From Pseudomonadota bacterium (GTDB taxonomy: Bacteria > Desulfobacterota > Desulfovibrionia > Desulfovibrionales > Desulfomicrobiaceae), in the NCBI GenBank assembly GCA_018902545.1, contig JAHIQM010000015.1, positions 124,001 to 188,000 of the forward strand: a stretch of 64,000 nt of DNA. Reading direction: 5' to 3'. Of this stretch, positions 22,503-31,930 are shown one piece after another. Within the stretch, counting starts at the first letter, position 1, and the number at the start of each line of letters is the position of its first letter. The position numbers and the translations under genes were made by a program. The notes under the pieces are model-generated. The model was not told the DNA's origin, searched no databases, and was given only the letters and a program-made list of their open reading frames with translations.

Positions 22503-23272
22503 CCTTCACCAACCTGCCCCTGCGATACGTTCAAGAGCACCCCCATTTTCTGGACCTCTTTTTGATCCGTGGGCTGAATCCCGAACTTGGCCTTGACGCC
22601 CTGGCGCTTGATACCTTTTCGCCCGATTGGCACAAAAAGATCGCCCGCATTTTTCATGATGCCGGGCTGACCTGCGCCGTGCACCTGCCCTTTTTCGACC
22701 TGCGTCCGGGAAGCCTGGACCTCATGATTCGCAAAGCGAGCAGGCAGCGCCTGCTGCAAGCCGTGGAAACGGCCCGAATTTACGACCCGGCGCATTTCAT
22801 CGCCCACCTGGACTACATCAGCGTCATCTATTCCCACTTCGAGGAAGCATGGCTTGAAAATTCCCTGCGCACCTGGGAGCTTGTGCTGGATCAGACGGCA
22901 GACGTGCCGCTCTACCTTGAAAACGTGTTTGAACTGAGCCCGGATCATCATGTGCGCGTGCTGCGGGGCCTTGGAGGCAAGGCCGGAGTCTGCCTGGATG
23001 TGGGGCACTGGCACTGTTTCGCCCAGGGGCGTAAGCGCGGAAATCTGACGGAGTGGCTTGCGGCCCTGTCCCCCTTCCGCCTGCACCTGCACCTGCACGA
23101 CAACGATGGCCAGTCCGACGCCCATCTTGGACTGGGCGAGGGGACGATCCCCTGGAACCACCTCTGGACCGGCCTGACCGGCAGGGAGGCCACGGCCACC
23201 TTCGAACCGCACACCGAGGCTGCCTTCCTGGCGACCCAGAACTACCTGCGCGATCACGGCCTGAAGCTCTGA
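22499..23272 (+). CDS. sugar phosphate isomerase/epimerase-type TIM barrel protein
   Basis: A 257-residue protein of the AP endonuclease 2/xylose isomerase-like TIM barrel superfamily. Metal-binding features are visible: AHLDY, the Glu in LYLENVFEL, CLDVGHWHCF, HLHLHDNDGQSDAHLGLGEG and a late Glu in TFEPHTE. The substrate is unknown. It is translationally coupled (ATGA) to the L,D-transpeptidase gene. It shares a fold with the CbiR-like protein at 43534-44244, but the two are not close copies. Confidence 0.8.
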   Translation: MTFTNLPLRYVQEHPHFLDLFLIRGLNPELGLDALALDTFSPDWHKKIARIFHDAGLTCAVHLPFFDLRPGSLDLMIRKASRQRLLQAVETARIYDPAHFIAHLDYISVIYSHFEEAWLENSLRTWELVLDQTADVPLYLENVFELSPDHHVRVLRGLGGKAGVCLDVGHWHCFAQGRKRGNLTEWLAALSPFRLHLHLHDNDGQSDAHLGLGEGTIPWNHLWTGLTGREATATFEPHTEAAFLATQNYLRDHGLKL

Positions 23273-23281
23273 ACCGGCGCA

Positions 23282-23338
23282 AATCGCGACACGAATCACG
23301 ACAGAAATCACGACACCAGCCTTGTCAATCGCGACAGA
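23282..23338. repeat. 12-bp degenerate tandem repeat
   Basis: Three back-to-back copies of AATC(G/A)CGACA(C/G)(A/C/G) at 23282, 23294 and 23306, and a fourth at 23327 after a 9-base gap; an inverted partial copy (TTGTCG) follows. It lies between two convergent genes. Function unknown; it may be slippage-derived or a protein-binding array. Confidence 0.7.
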
Positions 23339-23368
23339 GATTGTCGTCGATATCGTGCGCACAGTGCG

Positions 23369-23392
23369 GCAGGCATGAGAGCCTGCTCTTTT
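23369..23392 (+). terminator. intrinsic terminator for the purB-to-TIM-barrel transcript
   Basis: GCAGGC and GCCTGC pair with a 6-base loop and are followed by TCTTTT. It overlaps the last bases of the convergent glycosyltransferase gene. Confidence 0.75.
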
Positions 23393-24944
23393 AAAACGAC
23401 GTGCCCTCAAAGGCCGGCCATTCGCCCTTGTAGCCCCGGCACAGGAAAATGGTGAAGGTCTGGCCGGCGCGTTTACCGTGCGCGGTGGTCACGACCCTGG
23501 GCTCATCCACGCTTTCAAACAACTCCAGCACCATCTGCGAAACTTCACTCTTCTCACCCTTGACCACGAAGACAGCGCTTTGCATGCCCTGATCCGGACC
23601 GGGCCAGAGATCGTATTGGTTCATTTTGCGCCCTCCGGCCAGGCAGAATGCACGCTGCTGCCCCGGGACGTAAAAGGACAGCTCCGCCGTGACCCCGTAC
23701 TGACTGGCGAACACGAAAACCGAATCCTTGCCGCCAAGCTCGTCCCGGGCCTGGGCCACCTGCGCGCCCAGATCCTGCCAGCCCAGCAGGCGATGGACCG
23801 GGTTTTTGGGGCCGTCAAAAGGAATGAAGGCCTGCAGGTGCAGCAGAAGGAAAACCACCGCGCCCAGAGCGGGCCAGGCGAAGCGCCACTTGGGGCGCGG
23901 CTCGCGATGCACGAAGCGCTCCACGGCCAAGGCCGCGAGCAGGATGCCTGCGGGATAGGCCGTGGCCGACCAGTTGGCCTCGATCTTGGTGTGCAGACTC
24001 CAGAACAGGAAAAAAAGCCACACCGGCCAGAAAAAGACCGTCAGCATGATGCCCGTGGACCTTGGCAGCCAGGGGAAGACCGGCTCCGCGTTGCGCAGGA
24101 GCTGACGTCCGACCAGCCAGGCCCCGATGAACAGGAACACGAACCACCACGGGGTCAGCACGCCTACCTGGCTGCCCAGATATTCGGGAAAATTCTTCAG
24201 CTCGAAAAAGACCTTGGCCTTGTCCCCGGCCATGGCCCCGCGATAGAGGACATGCTTGATCCCGACCCAGCCGTTGGTGGCGTTCCAGATCAGGATGGGC
24301 AGCATGCCAAGAACGCCGCCAATTCCAAGGGTCTTGAGCAGCCTCGGCCAGAACAGCGCCGGCAACTCCTGTTTGCGCCCGATCCAGAACGCGGCCACGA
24401 GCGCCAGGGGGATGAAAAGCACCATGGTGTACTTGGAGGTGATCCCCAGGGCCAGACACAGGCCCAGCAGCACGAAAGCCGCGAGATGTCCCCTGTCCAC
24501 GGCCAGAGTCAGGCAGATCATGGCTCCGATCCAGCAGACCAAGAGCGGGTTGTCCGTGGTCATGAGCAGACCGCCGGCCATGAAAAGCATGGTCGTGTTG
24601 AGCACAAAGAGGGTCCAAAAAGCGGTGCGGATACGTTTCAAATAAACGCCGATCCAGCCCAGCACGACCAGCTGCATGATCAGTGCGCCGACCATGGCCC
24701 CGGAGCGCACCCCGAGTTCCGTGGCCCCCAGAAAGGCCGTGCCCACGTAATTGATGACCGCGATGAGCGGACCCTTTGAGTAGTAGGACCATTGCAGGGT
24801 CCGGCTCCAGTCCCAGTACTGGGCCTCGTCCGGGGCAAGGTTCAGCTGGCCGGAGACCACGAACCAGTATCTGGCCAGGGTCGTCCCGGTGATGATGAGC
24901 AGGCTCAAAACCCAAAAAAGCGCGGATTCTTGGCGATCGGTCAT
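23391..24944 (-). CDS. PMT/ArnT-type membrane glycosyltransferase (GT-C fold)
   Basis: A 517-residue integral membrane protein with about ten to twelve hydrophobic segments. The first external loop carries the catalytic-type acidic motif PDEAQYWDWS of lipid-linked-sugar glycosyltransferases (ArnT/PMT, glycosyltransferase family 39/83), followed by WSYYSKGP. It should move a sugar from a polyprenyl-phosphate donor to lipid A, protein or another acceptor outside the membrane; the acceptor cannot be read from sequence. Its ATG overlaps the stop of the pseudouridine synthase gene (ATGA). Confidence 0.88.
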   Translation of the reverse strand: MTDRQESALFWVLSLLIITGTTLARYWFVVSGQLNLAPDEAQYWDWSRTLQWSYYSKGPLIAVINYVGTAFLGATELGVRSGAMVGALIMQLVVLGWIGVYLKRIRTAFWTLFVLNTTMLFMAGGLLMTTDNPLLVCWIGAMICLTLAVDRGHLAAFVLLGLCLALGITSKYTMVLFIPLALVAAFWIGRKQELPALFWPRLLKTLGIGGVLGMLPILIWNATNGWVGIKHVLYRGAMAGDKAKVFFELKNFPEYLGSQVGVLTPWWFVFLFIGAWLVGRQLLRNAEPVFPWLPRSTGIMLTVFFWPVWLFFLFWSLHTKIEANWSATAYPAGILLAALAVERFVHREPRPKWRFAWPALGAVVFLLLHLQAFIPFDGPKNPVHRLLGWQDLGAQVAQARDELGGKDSVFVFASQYGVTAELSFYVPGQQRAFCLAGGRKMNQYDLWPGPDQGMQSAVFVVKGEKSEVSQMVLELFESVDEPRVVTTAHGKRAGQTFTIFLCRGYKGEWPAFEGTSF

Positions 24945-25861
24945 ATGGCCCCCTCCTTGGCGGGAGCAGTGGCGAGAATGCCTTTTATGTCTTGAGCGCT
25001 GATGCGCTCCATCGCAAAATCTTCCTGCCAGGGCGGCAGAACGAAAAATGAACGACCGGGCCAGGACAGGGCGGCGGCATGGAGCAAAAGCCCGCCGCCT
25101 CTTCCGTACCTGGGATCCCCGACAATGGGGTGCCCGCTGTCGGCCAGATGGACCCGTATCTGGTGGGTGCGGCCCGTACCGAGCACAACCAGCAGCAGGC
25201 TTCTTTGCCCGGCCGCGGACAAGGGATGCACGTGGGACACGGCCCGCTTGCCCTGTCCCGAGACCACCTGTTCGCCGCCCGCCGTCTTGACCTTGGCCAG
25301 CTCGGAAACAACGGTCCGCCACCCCGTTTCGGACCACTTTCCTTCGACCCAGCACAGATAGGCCTTGGTCACGGCCGGCCAGGAGGCGTGCATGGCGCGC
25401 AGAAAGTCGTGAGTTTTGGCGCAAAGCAGGATCCCGGAAGTGTCGCGATCCAGGCGATGCACCGGAACGGGCACAAAAATCTGACCCGCGGAGCGCTCCT
25501 TCAGACGGTCGTGCACGGAATCGGCCCAGCCCGTGCCTCCGTGAACCGGCAACCCGGCGGGCTTGTCGATGACCAGCATTTCCTCGTTCTCGAACGCGAC
25601 GTCAAGTCCGGGCAGAAGGCCCACGGCCTCTACCTTGCGCTGCACGGTGACGGGCGGAACGCGCACCATCTGGCCCGTCAGCACGCGGTCGAAGGGTTTG
25701 CAGCGGCGGCCATCCACACGCACCTGCCCGGTGCGCACCAGGCGCATGTAGAGGCCTGCCGGAAGAACGCCCAGACGCGCCTCCAGAAAGGAGGCGAGCT
25801 TGCGGCCGTTTTCCTCGGGTCCGACCTCCACCAATTGAACCGACGTCCTCTCCGACTGCAT
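24941..25861 (-). CDS. RluA-family RNA pseudouridine synthase
   Basis: A 306-residue enzyme that isomerises uridine to pseudouridine in rRNA or tRNA. An N-terminal S4-like RNA-binding domain (residues about 14-60) precedes the catalytic domain with HRLDRDTSGILL, the catalytic Asp, and RTHQIRVHLADSGHPIVGD. The subgroup (RluC or RluD) cannot be settled. Start at 25861 follows GGAGG by four bases. It is coupled to the glycosyltransferase gene, an odd functional pairing that probably reflects only shared transcription. Confidence 0.92.
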   Translation of the reverse strand: MQSERTSVQLVEVGPEENGRKLASFLEARLGVLPAGLYMRLVRTGQVRVDGRRCKPFDRVLTGQMVRVPPVTVQRKVEAVGLLPGLDVAFENEEMLVIDKPAGLPVHGGTGWADSVHDRLKERSAGQIFVPVPVHRLDRDTSGILLCAKTHDFLRAMHASWPAVTKAYLCWVEGKWSETGWRTVVSELAKVKTAGGEQVVSGQGKRAVSHVHPLSAAGQRSLLLVVLGTGRTHQIRVHLADSGHPIVGDPRYGRGGGLLLHAAALSWPGRSFFVLPPWQEDFAMERISAQDIKGILATAPAKEGAI

Positions 25862-25937
25862 GGCCCCTCCGCTTTGACAGGCCCTTTCTTGATGGCTACA
25901 GGGGCTCTTGTCAAACAACCCCTTTAGCCATCCCCCT

Positions 25938-27185
25938 ATGAAAAAAACCGCTCGTTCCTTCAGGCTGGTGTGCGCACAGAACCAGACCGCCGATGTGGAA
26001 GCCCTGCTTCATGCCGAAGGCTTCCGTTTTGAACCGCACCCCTGCTTCGCCCTGGCGCGGACGCTCACCGCCGAGCCCATGCCGCTGGGCCGAAGCGTCG
26101 CGGCCAGATTCGGTTACATCTACATCCAGGACAAGTCATCCATGCTGCCGCCTCTGGCCCTGGCCCCGAAGCCGGGAGACAAGGTCCTCGACTTCTGCGC
26201 CAGCCCCGGCAGCAAGACCGGGATTCTCTCCCAGCTTGTCGGGCCCACCGGACTGGTGCTGGCCAACGAACCCAGCCCGGACCGCCTGGCCACCTTGCGG
26301 GTAAACATGCGCCACCTCGGCTGCTTCAACGTGGGCACCTGTAAATACGAAGGCCAGTCCCTGCCGCTTGAAAATGATTCGTGGCCGCTCATCCTGCTTG
26401 ATGCGCCCTGCAGCGGCTGGGGCACGGTGGACAAGAACCCTAAAGCGGCGCAGATGTGGGCCGGAGAAAAAACAGCGCCCCTTGAATCCCTGCAGCGGGA
26501 ACTGCTTGCGAAGGCGGCGGATCTGCTTGCCCCGGGAGGGCGACTGCTTTATTCGACCTGCACCACAAACGTGCGCGAGAACGAGGAGCAGGTCCGTTTC
26601 GCCATGGAGAGTCTCGGCCTCGTGCCTGAGCCCTTGACCGAGTTCGCCGGGTTCACCTTCGACCCGTCCCTGCCCGGATGCCTTCTTGTGAACGGGGAAG
26701 ACAGCCAGGCACAGGGCTTTTTCCTGGCCGCCCTGGGCAAGCCGGGCAGAGAGGCGCTAAGCAAGCGCACTTCCAAGGCCGAATTCCCTGGCGAGCGTGT
26801 TTCACGCGAAGAATTTTCGGCCCGCACCGCACTGGACACCAGCTGGCTCCCGGAGCACTGTTTTCTGAACGTGGGCGGCCGCATCTACCTGATTCTGGAA
26901 CAGGCGGCCACTGAACTTCCGGGGGAACTCCGTTGGCAGGGTTTTGCCGTGGGCAAGAGCGCCAAGGATTCCATCCTGGCCGACGCCACGCTGCGCATGT
27001 TCGTCCCCCCTGTGCCGGATGACAAGAGCCTGGTTCTCGAACGGGTTCAGACCATCCGCGAACTCCTGTCCGGGCAGAGCCTGCCATGGACCGGAGGCAA
27101 AAAACGCCTGGCTTTTTATTTCAGAGGGCTTCCCCTTGGCTTCCTGACTATCAAAGGCAATCGCTGCCTGTGGTCGGATCGATAA
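25938..27185 (+). CDS. NOL1/NOP2/Sun-family RNA (cytosine-5) methyltransferase
   Basis: A 415-residue SAM-dependent methyltransferase. SAM motif I is LDFCASPGSKT; the two catalytic cysteines are in LDAPCSGWGT and YSTCTTNVRENEE. A C-terminal domain (residues 260-415) resembles the tail of RsmF/YebU-type 16S rRNA enzymes. An N-terminal PUA-like or Fmu-type domain is short. Start at ATG 25938 (MKKTARSFRL); an earlier TTG frame is not needed. It is transcribed away from the pseudouridine synthase, so two rRNA-modification genes share a short divergent region. Confidence 0.9.
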   Translation: MKKTARSFRLVCAQNQTADVEALLHAEGFRFEPHPCFALARTLTAEPMPLGRSVAARFGYIYIQDKSSMLPPLALAPKPGDKVLDFCASPGSKTGILSQLVGPTGLVLANEPSPDRLATLRVNMRHLGCFNVGTCKYEGQSLPLENDSWPLILLDAPCSGWGTVDKNPKAAQMWAGEKTAPLESLQRELLAKAADLLAPGGRLLYSTCTTNVRENEEQVRFAMESLGLVPEPLTEFAGFTFDPSLPGCLLVNGEDSQAQGFFLAALGKPGREALSKRTSKAEFPGERVSREEFSARTALDTSWLPEHCFLNVGGRIYLILEQAATELPGELRWQGFAVGKSAKDSILADATLRMFVPPVPDDKSLVLERVQTIRELLSGQSLPWTGGKKRLAFYFRGLPLGFLTIKGNRCLWSDR

Positions 27186-27203
27186 CACAAATAGGAGAGC
27201 ATC

Positions 27204-27965
27204 ATGATCGGATATCTGCGCAAGGCGGCCCGACTCTTTCACCCGGGTTCCAAGAGAACCATCATTCTGCCGCTTGATCATGGACTTTCCGAAGGGAACA
27301 TCCCCGGCCTTGAAGATCTGGGCAGTCTGTTGCGCGGAGTGCAGCACCTGCCCACCCAGGGCGTGATCCTGCACAAGGGCATGGTCATGGCCCACGCTGG
27401 CGAGATCCGGCTGGACCAGTCCCTTATAGTGCACCTCTCCGCAGGCACCCGGCACGGCCTGCCCTCGTACAACAAGGCCCTGGTCTGTTCGGTGCAGGAA
27501 GCCCTGCGCCTGGGTGCGGACATGGTCTCCATGCACATCAACATCGGCAACGATCTTGAGGACCGCATGCTCTCGGACCTCGGGGCCTGTGTGGAGGAAG
27601 CTCACCAGCTCGGCCTGCCGCTTCTGGCCATGATCTACGCCCGCGGCGGACAGATCGTGAACGAGAACGACCCGTCCCTGGTGGCGCACAGCGTCCGCAT
27701 CGGCGCGGAGCTTGGCGCGGACGTGGTCAAGGTGCCTTATTGCGGTCACAGCCAGAGCTTTGCGCGGGCCATCGCGGCCTGCCCGGTGCCCGTGGTCATG
27801 GGCGGAGGCCCGCGTAATGGCGATTTCCGCGCCTTTTTGCGCACCGTGCGAGAATCCCTGGATGCGGGGGTGGCGGGGATGTGCATCGGACGCAACATCT
27901 TCCAGCAGGATAACCCGGCCAAGGCCCTGGAAGAGATCTGTGGCCTGGTGCATGGGAAGGGGTAG
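27204..27965 (+). CDS. DhnA-type class I aldolase, candidate 2-amino-3,7-dideoxy-D-threo-hept-6-ulosonate synthase
   Basis: A 253-residue aldolase of the DeoC/FbaB family. LPLDHGLSEG, VHLSAGT, MIYARGGQ and the Schiff-base lysine region DVVKVPYCG are visible. Sulfate reducers of this group lack the usual first shikimate steps and use such an enzyme (ADH synthase) with a dehydroquinate synthase II, as archaea do; that fits, but a fructose-bisphosphate or other class I aldolase cannot be excluded since no dehydroquinate synthase II gene is adjacent. AGGAGA lies just upstream of the ATG. Confidence 0.75.
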   Translation: MIGYLRKAARLFHPGSKRTIILPLDHGLSEGNIPGLEDLGSLLRGVQHLPTQGVILHKGMVMAHAGEIRLDQSLIVHLSAGTRHGLPSYNKALVCSVQEALRLGADMVSMHINIGNDLEDRMLSDLGACVEEAHQLGLPLLAMIYARGGQIVNENDPSLVAHSVRIGAELGADVVKVPYCGHSQSFARAIAACPVPVVMGGGPRNGDFRAFLRTVRESLDAGVAGMCIGRNIFQQDNPAKALEEICGLVHGKG

Positions 27966-27967
27966 AG

Positions 27968-28693
27968 TCAGGTCGTGGGTTCGGTCTTCCAGGCGAGGAG
28001 CGGGGTCTGGGCTGGCTGAGCGGTGAGGTCGATGCGTACGGCCGTGAAGGCGCCCATCCAGGGCGGGACAGGCGTGCTGTTCAAATGGCGAATGCCCGGG
28101 GTCGGGATCCATGTGCAGGGCGGACCGAGCAGGATTGAGCGGGCTTCTATCCTCCCCGGCGAGAGGTTTTTCTGGATCATCCCGCGCATTTCTGGCCAGG
28201 AGAACCAACGCGCCCTGCTCAGGGTGGAATTTTTTTTCTCAAGCCGTACGGACAACCCGTAAAGGGACCAGCTGTTCAAAAATCCGATAACCAGGCCCTT
28301 GCGTGACACGCGCGCCGCTTCGCGCAGGGCCAGGTCCGGATCATCCACGAATTCCAGCACCGTCAGAAGCGAGACGTAATCGAACTCGCGGTCCTCGAAA
28401 GGCAGATGCTCGGCGCTGCCCAGATGCAGGTCGGCCCGGTGGCCGATCTTTTCCCTCGCCCGGGAGAGCATGTCCGGACTTTTGTCCAGGGCCGTCAGAT
28501 CAAATCCGCAGGACCAGAAAAACTCCAGGAACATGCCCGTGCCGCAGCCCACATCAAGCAGCTTCTGCTTGCGCCGGGGCCAGGAGGCGATGACGCTCTG
28601 CAGCAGCTTTTCCTCCTGCCGCAGGGCGAAACCGCCTCGTGTGCTTGTGGACCATTTGTCATAGCGGGCCGCGCTTTCGTGGTTCCAGGGCAT
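27968..28693 (-). CDS. class I SAM-dependent methyltransferase
   Basis: A 241-residue Methyltransf_11-type enzyme: SAM motif LLDVGCGTGMFLEFF, acidic strand LTALDKSPDM, and the DREFDYVSLLTVLEFVDD region. The substrate is not evident. Its ATG overlaps the ilvD stop (TGATG), so it is co-translated with dihydroxyacid dehydratase, and it converges on the aldolase gene with a two-base gap. Confidence 0.85.
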   Translation of the reverse strand: MPWNHESAARYDKWSTSTRGGFALRQEEKLLQSVIASWPRRKQKLLDVGCGTGMFLEFFWSCGFDLTALDKSPDMLSRAREKIGHRADLHLGSAEHLPFEDREFDYVSLLTVLEFVDDPDLALREAARVSRKGLVIGFLNSWSLYGLSVRLEKKNSTLSRARWFSWPEMRGMIQKNLSPGRIEARSILLGPPCTWIPTPGIRHLNSTPVPPWMGAFTAVRIDLTAQPAQTPLLAWKTEPTT

Positions 28694-30363
28694 CAGATTT
28701 TGGTCACCGCTCCCTTGGCCGCCGACGAAGCCATGCGGCTGTAGCGGCGCAGGATGGAGGAGCGGATTTCCTTGGGATAGGGTTTAAAATCCTTGCGCCG
28801 CTGTTCAAGTTCGGCCTCGTCCACCAAAAGCTCCAGGCTGCGGGCCGGGATGTCGATCCTGATCAGATCGCCTTCCCGCACAAGGCCGATGGTTCCCCCC
28901 TCGGCCGCCTCCGGGCTGATGTGCCCGATTGCTGCCCCGCGGGTGCCGCCACTGAACCGGCCGTCGGTCAAAAGCGCCACTTCGCCGCCAAGCCCAAGCC
29001 CGGAAATGGCCGCGGTCGGGGTCAGCATTTCGCGCATGCCGGGTCCGCCCACAGGGCCTTCATTGCGGATGACGACCACGTCTCCGGCTTTGATCCCGCC
29101 ATTCATGATGGAGGCTACCGCCTCTTCCTCGCCCTCGAAGACCCGGGCAACGCCCGTGCGTTGCATCATTTCAGGCGCCACGGCGGACTGCTTGACCACC
29201 GCGCCGTCCACAGCCAGATTGCCCTTCAGGATGGCGATGCCGCCCTCTTTGGAGTAGGGCTCGGCCACGGTGCGGATGACCTCTGGCCTCAGGATGCTCG
29301 GCTTTAAGGCCTCCAGGTTCTGACCCAGGGTCCGCCCGGTCACGGTCATGACATCGAGTTCGATGCGCCCGCTCGCCGCCAGTTCGTTCATGACGGCCGG
29401 GATGCCGCCCGCCTCGTGCAGATCCGAGATATGGTGCGGCCCGGCCGGGGACAGGCGGCACAGGTTGGGAGTCTTGCGGCTGATGCTGTCGAAAATGTCC
29501 AGGGTCAGATCGAGTTCAGCCTCGCGGAAGATGGCCGGCAGGTGCAACACCGTGTTGGTCGAGCAGCCCAGCGCCATGTCCATGGTCACACCGTTGGACA
29601 CGCTTTTTTCGGTGACGATGTCGCGCGGGCGGATGTTCTTCTCGACCAGGGTCATGACCTGCATGCCCGCGTCTTTGGCCAGGCGGATGCGCGCGCTGGT
29701 CGGAGCGGGGATGGTCCCGTTGCCGGGCAGGGCCAGGCCCAGAGCCTCGGACAGGCAGTTCATGGAGTTGGCCGTGAACATTCCAGCGCAGGAACCGCAG
29801 CCCGGACAGGCGCATTCTTCCATGCGCTCAAGGTCCGCTTCGGTCATGCTCCCGCTCTTGACCTTGCCCACGCCCTCGAAGACCGTGATCAGGTCAATGG
29901 CCTTGCCTTCGAACTTGCCGGGCAGCATGGGCCCGCCGCTGATCATGATGGAGGGGATATTAAGGCGCAGCATGGCCATGAGCATGCCGGGCACGATCTT
30001 GTCGCAGTTGGGGATGAAGACAAGGCCATCAAAGGGTACGGCCGTAGCCGAAATCTCGATGGAGTCGGCGATGAGTTCGCGGCTGGGCAGACTCATCTTC
30101 ATGCCTTCGTGGTTCATGGCCAGCCCGTCGCACACGCCGATGGTCGGAAACTCCATGGGCGTGCCGCCAGCCATGCGCACCCCGTCCTTGACGGCGCGGG
30201 CGATGATGTCGAGGTGCATGTGCCCCGGCACGATCTCGTTGGCCGAATTGACCACGCCGATGAGCGGGCGTTTCATCTCTTCCCGGGTCATACCCAGAGC
30301 AAAAAGCAGGGAGCGGTGCGGGGCCTTTTCCAAACCTTTGGTCATTTTATGGCTACGATTCAC
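28693..30363 (-). CDS. ilvD: dihydroxy-acid dehydratase
   Basis: A 556-residue iron-sulfur dehydratase of branched-chain amino acid synthesis. [42 protein letters not shown] and [12 protein letters not shown] are the family marks, with three cluster cysteines. The GTG start at 30363 ([16 protein letters not shown]) is preferred: GAGGA lies five bases upstream and the extra residues match the usual MRSD-type beginning; an internal ATG at 30345 has no ribosome-binding site. Confidence 0.95.
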   Translation of the reverse strand: MNRSHKMTKGLEKAPHRSLLFALGMTREEMKRPLIGVVNSANEIVPGHMHLDIIARAVKDGVRMAGGTPMEFPTIGVCDGLAMNHEGMKMSLPSRELIADSIEISATAVPFDGLVFIPNCDKIVPGMLMAMLRLNIPSIMISGGPMLPGKFEGKAIDLITVFEGVGKVKSGSMTEADLERMEECACPGCGSCAGMFTANSMNCLSEALGLALPGNGTIPAPTSARIRLAKDAGMQVMTLVEKNIRPRDIVTEKSVSNGVTMDMALGCSTNTVLHLPAIFREAELDLTLDIFDSISRKTPNLCRLSPAGPHHISDLHEAGGIPAVMNELAASGRIELDVMTVTGRTLGQNLEALKPSILRPEVIRTVAEPYSKEGGIAILKGNLAVDGAVVKQSAVAPEMMQRTGVARVFEGEEEAVASIMNGGIKAGDVVVIRNEGPVGGPGMREMLTPTAAISGLGLGGEVALLTDGRFSGGTRGAAIGHISPEAAEGGTIGLVREGDLIRIDIPARSLELLVDEAELEQRRKDFKPYPKEIRSSILRRYSRMASSAAKGAVTKI

Positions 30364-30380
30364 GACGGTCCTCGAATGGT

Positions 30381-31253
30381 TTAATTTCGGATAGCCACAA
30401 GGGAGCTCAGCACCCCTACCACGGCCAGAATGGCGACAATGGCCAGGCTGTGTACCTGCGGCAGAAAGGAGATGGTGATCCACAAGGGCGGAACATTGAA
30501 CATGTCTTCGATGCCGTGGTGCAGGAGTTTTAAGAGCCCAAGAGCCAGGCTTGCGCCCAGCAGTCCCTGAAAGGCTCCGCCCACGAGCAGAGGAAACTGG
30601 ATATATGCGCGGCTTGCGCCCACGAAGCGCAGGATTTCAAGTTCGTCGCGCCTGGCCAAGAGGGCCAGCTTGATCGTGTTGCCCACAACCAGGGCCACGA
30701 CCACGAGCAGAAAACCCGTCACCGGCCAGAAAGCCATCTTGGTCAATCCAACCCAGGAGGTCAACAGATCGACCTGCAGCGGATTGAACGTCACCTTGTC
30801 GACTTTGGGCAGGCCTTCCAGTCGCTTGACCATTCCCGCAGCCCATTTCTTGCCTTCATCCTGGGGCAATTCACATTCGACCAGAGCCGTGGGCGGCAGG
30901 GGGCTTCTGCCTTTCATCCATTCCAGATCCACGTTCTTCTGGAACGATTCCGCGAGCACTCCCAAGGCCTGATCCGGGGTGTAGGTGCGCACGTTGACCA
31001 CGCCTTCCATGGAGGACAGGCCGGACCAGACCTCTTTGAGCTCCTCCGCCGTGACATCGCTCTTCCAGTAGACCTGGAACTGCACGTTGCCCTGCCGGCT
31101 GCCGATCTGCAGGTCGAGATTGTGCACGAGCATGAGAAATGCCCCGCCCAGAAAGGAAACCAGGGTGATGGCCGCGATGGTCATGCACAGGGACCACGGG
31201 GCTCGGAACAGGTCGCGCACACCCTGCCCGATGAGATGAAAAAATACGCTCAT
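30381..31253 (-). CDS. ftsX: cell division protein FtsX
   Basis: A 290-residue inner-membrane protein with four membrane segments (about residues 18-45, 175-200, 225-250 and 265-288) and an extracytoplasmic domain after the first, the FtsX layout. With FtsE it forms the ABC-like complex that controls septal peptidoglycan hydrolases. Its ATG overlaps the ftsE stop (ATGA). Confidence 0.93.
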   Translation of the reverse strand: MSVFFHLIGQGVRDLFRAPWSLCMTIAAITLVSFLGGAFLMLVHNLDLQIGSRQGNVQFQVYWKSDVTAEELKEVWSGLSSMEGVVNVRTYTPDQALGVLAESFQKNVDLEWMKGRSPLPPTALVECELPQDEGKKWAAGMVKRLEGLPKVDKVTFNPLQVDLLTSWVGLTKMAFWPVTGFLLVVVALVVGNTIKLALLARRDELEILRFVGASRAYIQFPLLVGGAFQGLLGASLALGLLKLLHHGIEDMFNVPPLWITISFLPQVHSLAIVAILAVVGVLSSLVAIRN

Positions 31254-31930
31254 GACTGACCTCCGCCAAGGGCGCAGCCCTCGCGCATGACCCCGTCCTC
31301 CAGGGTCACGATGCGTGCGTCGGCCATGCGTGCCATGATCTCACGGTTATGGGTGGCAATCATGATCGAAGTTCCGAATTTATGAAATTGCTGGAAAATA
31401 TCCATCATGCGCATGGACAGTTCATGGTCGAGGTTGCCCGTGGGTTCATCGGCGAGGAGCAGCTTGGGCTTGACGACCACGGCCCTGGCCACGGCCACGC
31501 GCTGCTGTTCGCCCCCGGAAAGCTCCTCGCAGGGAGCCCCGGCCTTCTTGTCCAGATGCAGGCTGCGCAAAACGGCGCGAACCCTTTTTTCGATGATGTG
31601 CTGCCCGATGCCACGCACTTTCAAAGGCAGAGCCACATTGGCGAAAACGGTCTGCTTGGTGAGTATTTTGAAATCCTGGAAGACCACACTCACGTCCCGG
31701 CGCAGCAGGTGCTTGCGGCTCTCGGGCAGGGTGTTCAGGTCATAGCCCGCCACATCGGCCTTGCCGCGTTGCACAGGCAGGGCGCCGTGCAGGAGGCGCA
31801 TGAAGGTCGTCTTGCCGGCTCCCGAGGGTCCGCACAGGAAAACGAATTCCCCCTGCTTCATGCAGAAATTGATGTCCTTTAAGGCCAGTTGGCGGCCAAA
31901 GGAATAGGAAAGTTTGGAAATACTGATCAT
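31250..31930 (-). CDS. ftsE: cell division ATP-binding protein FtsE
   Basis: A 226-residue ABC ATPase. Walker A GPSGAGKTT, signature LSGGEQQR, Walker B LLLADEPTGNLD and switch histidine IATHNR are intact, and DVSVVFQDFKIL is typical of FtsE. It starts inside the end of the response-regulator gene (ATGA) and is coupled to ftsX, so two signalling genes and ftsEX form one operon. Confidence 0.94.
   Translation of the reverse strand: MISISKLSYSFGRQLALKDINFCMKQGEFVFLCGPSGAGKTTFMRLLHGALPVQRGKADVAGYDLNTLPESRKHLLRRDVSVVFQDFKILTKQTVFANVALPLKVRGIGQHIIEKRVRAVLRSLHLDKKAGAPCEELSGGEQQRVAVARAVVVKPKLLLADEPTGNLDHELSMRMMDIFQQFHKFGTSIMIATHNREIMARMADARIVTLEDGVMREGCALGGGQS

Noticed and set aside
23282-23338. CRISPR array
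   Set aside because: Units are 12 bp, contiguous and without unique spacers; no cas genes.
23478-24779. 433-codon plus-strand frame opposite the glycosyltransferase
   Set aside because: Shadow frame; very hydrophilic Gln/His/Pro-rich translation typical of antisense to membrane proteins.
30346-30483. Upstream extension of ilvD
   Set aside because: The extra 40 residues before the GTG start overlap ftsX and do not resemble IlvD.
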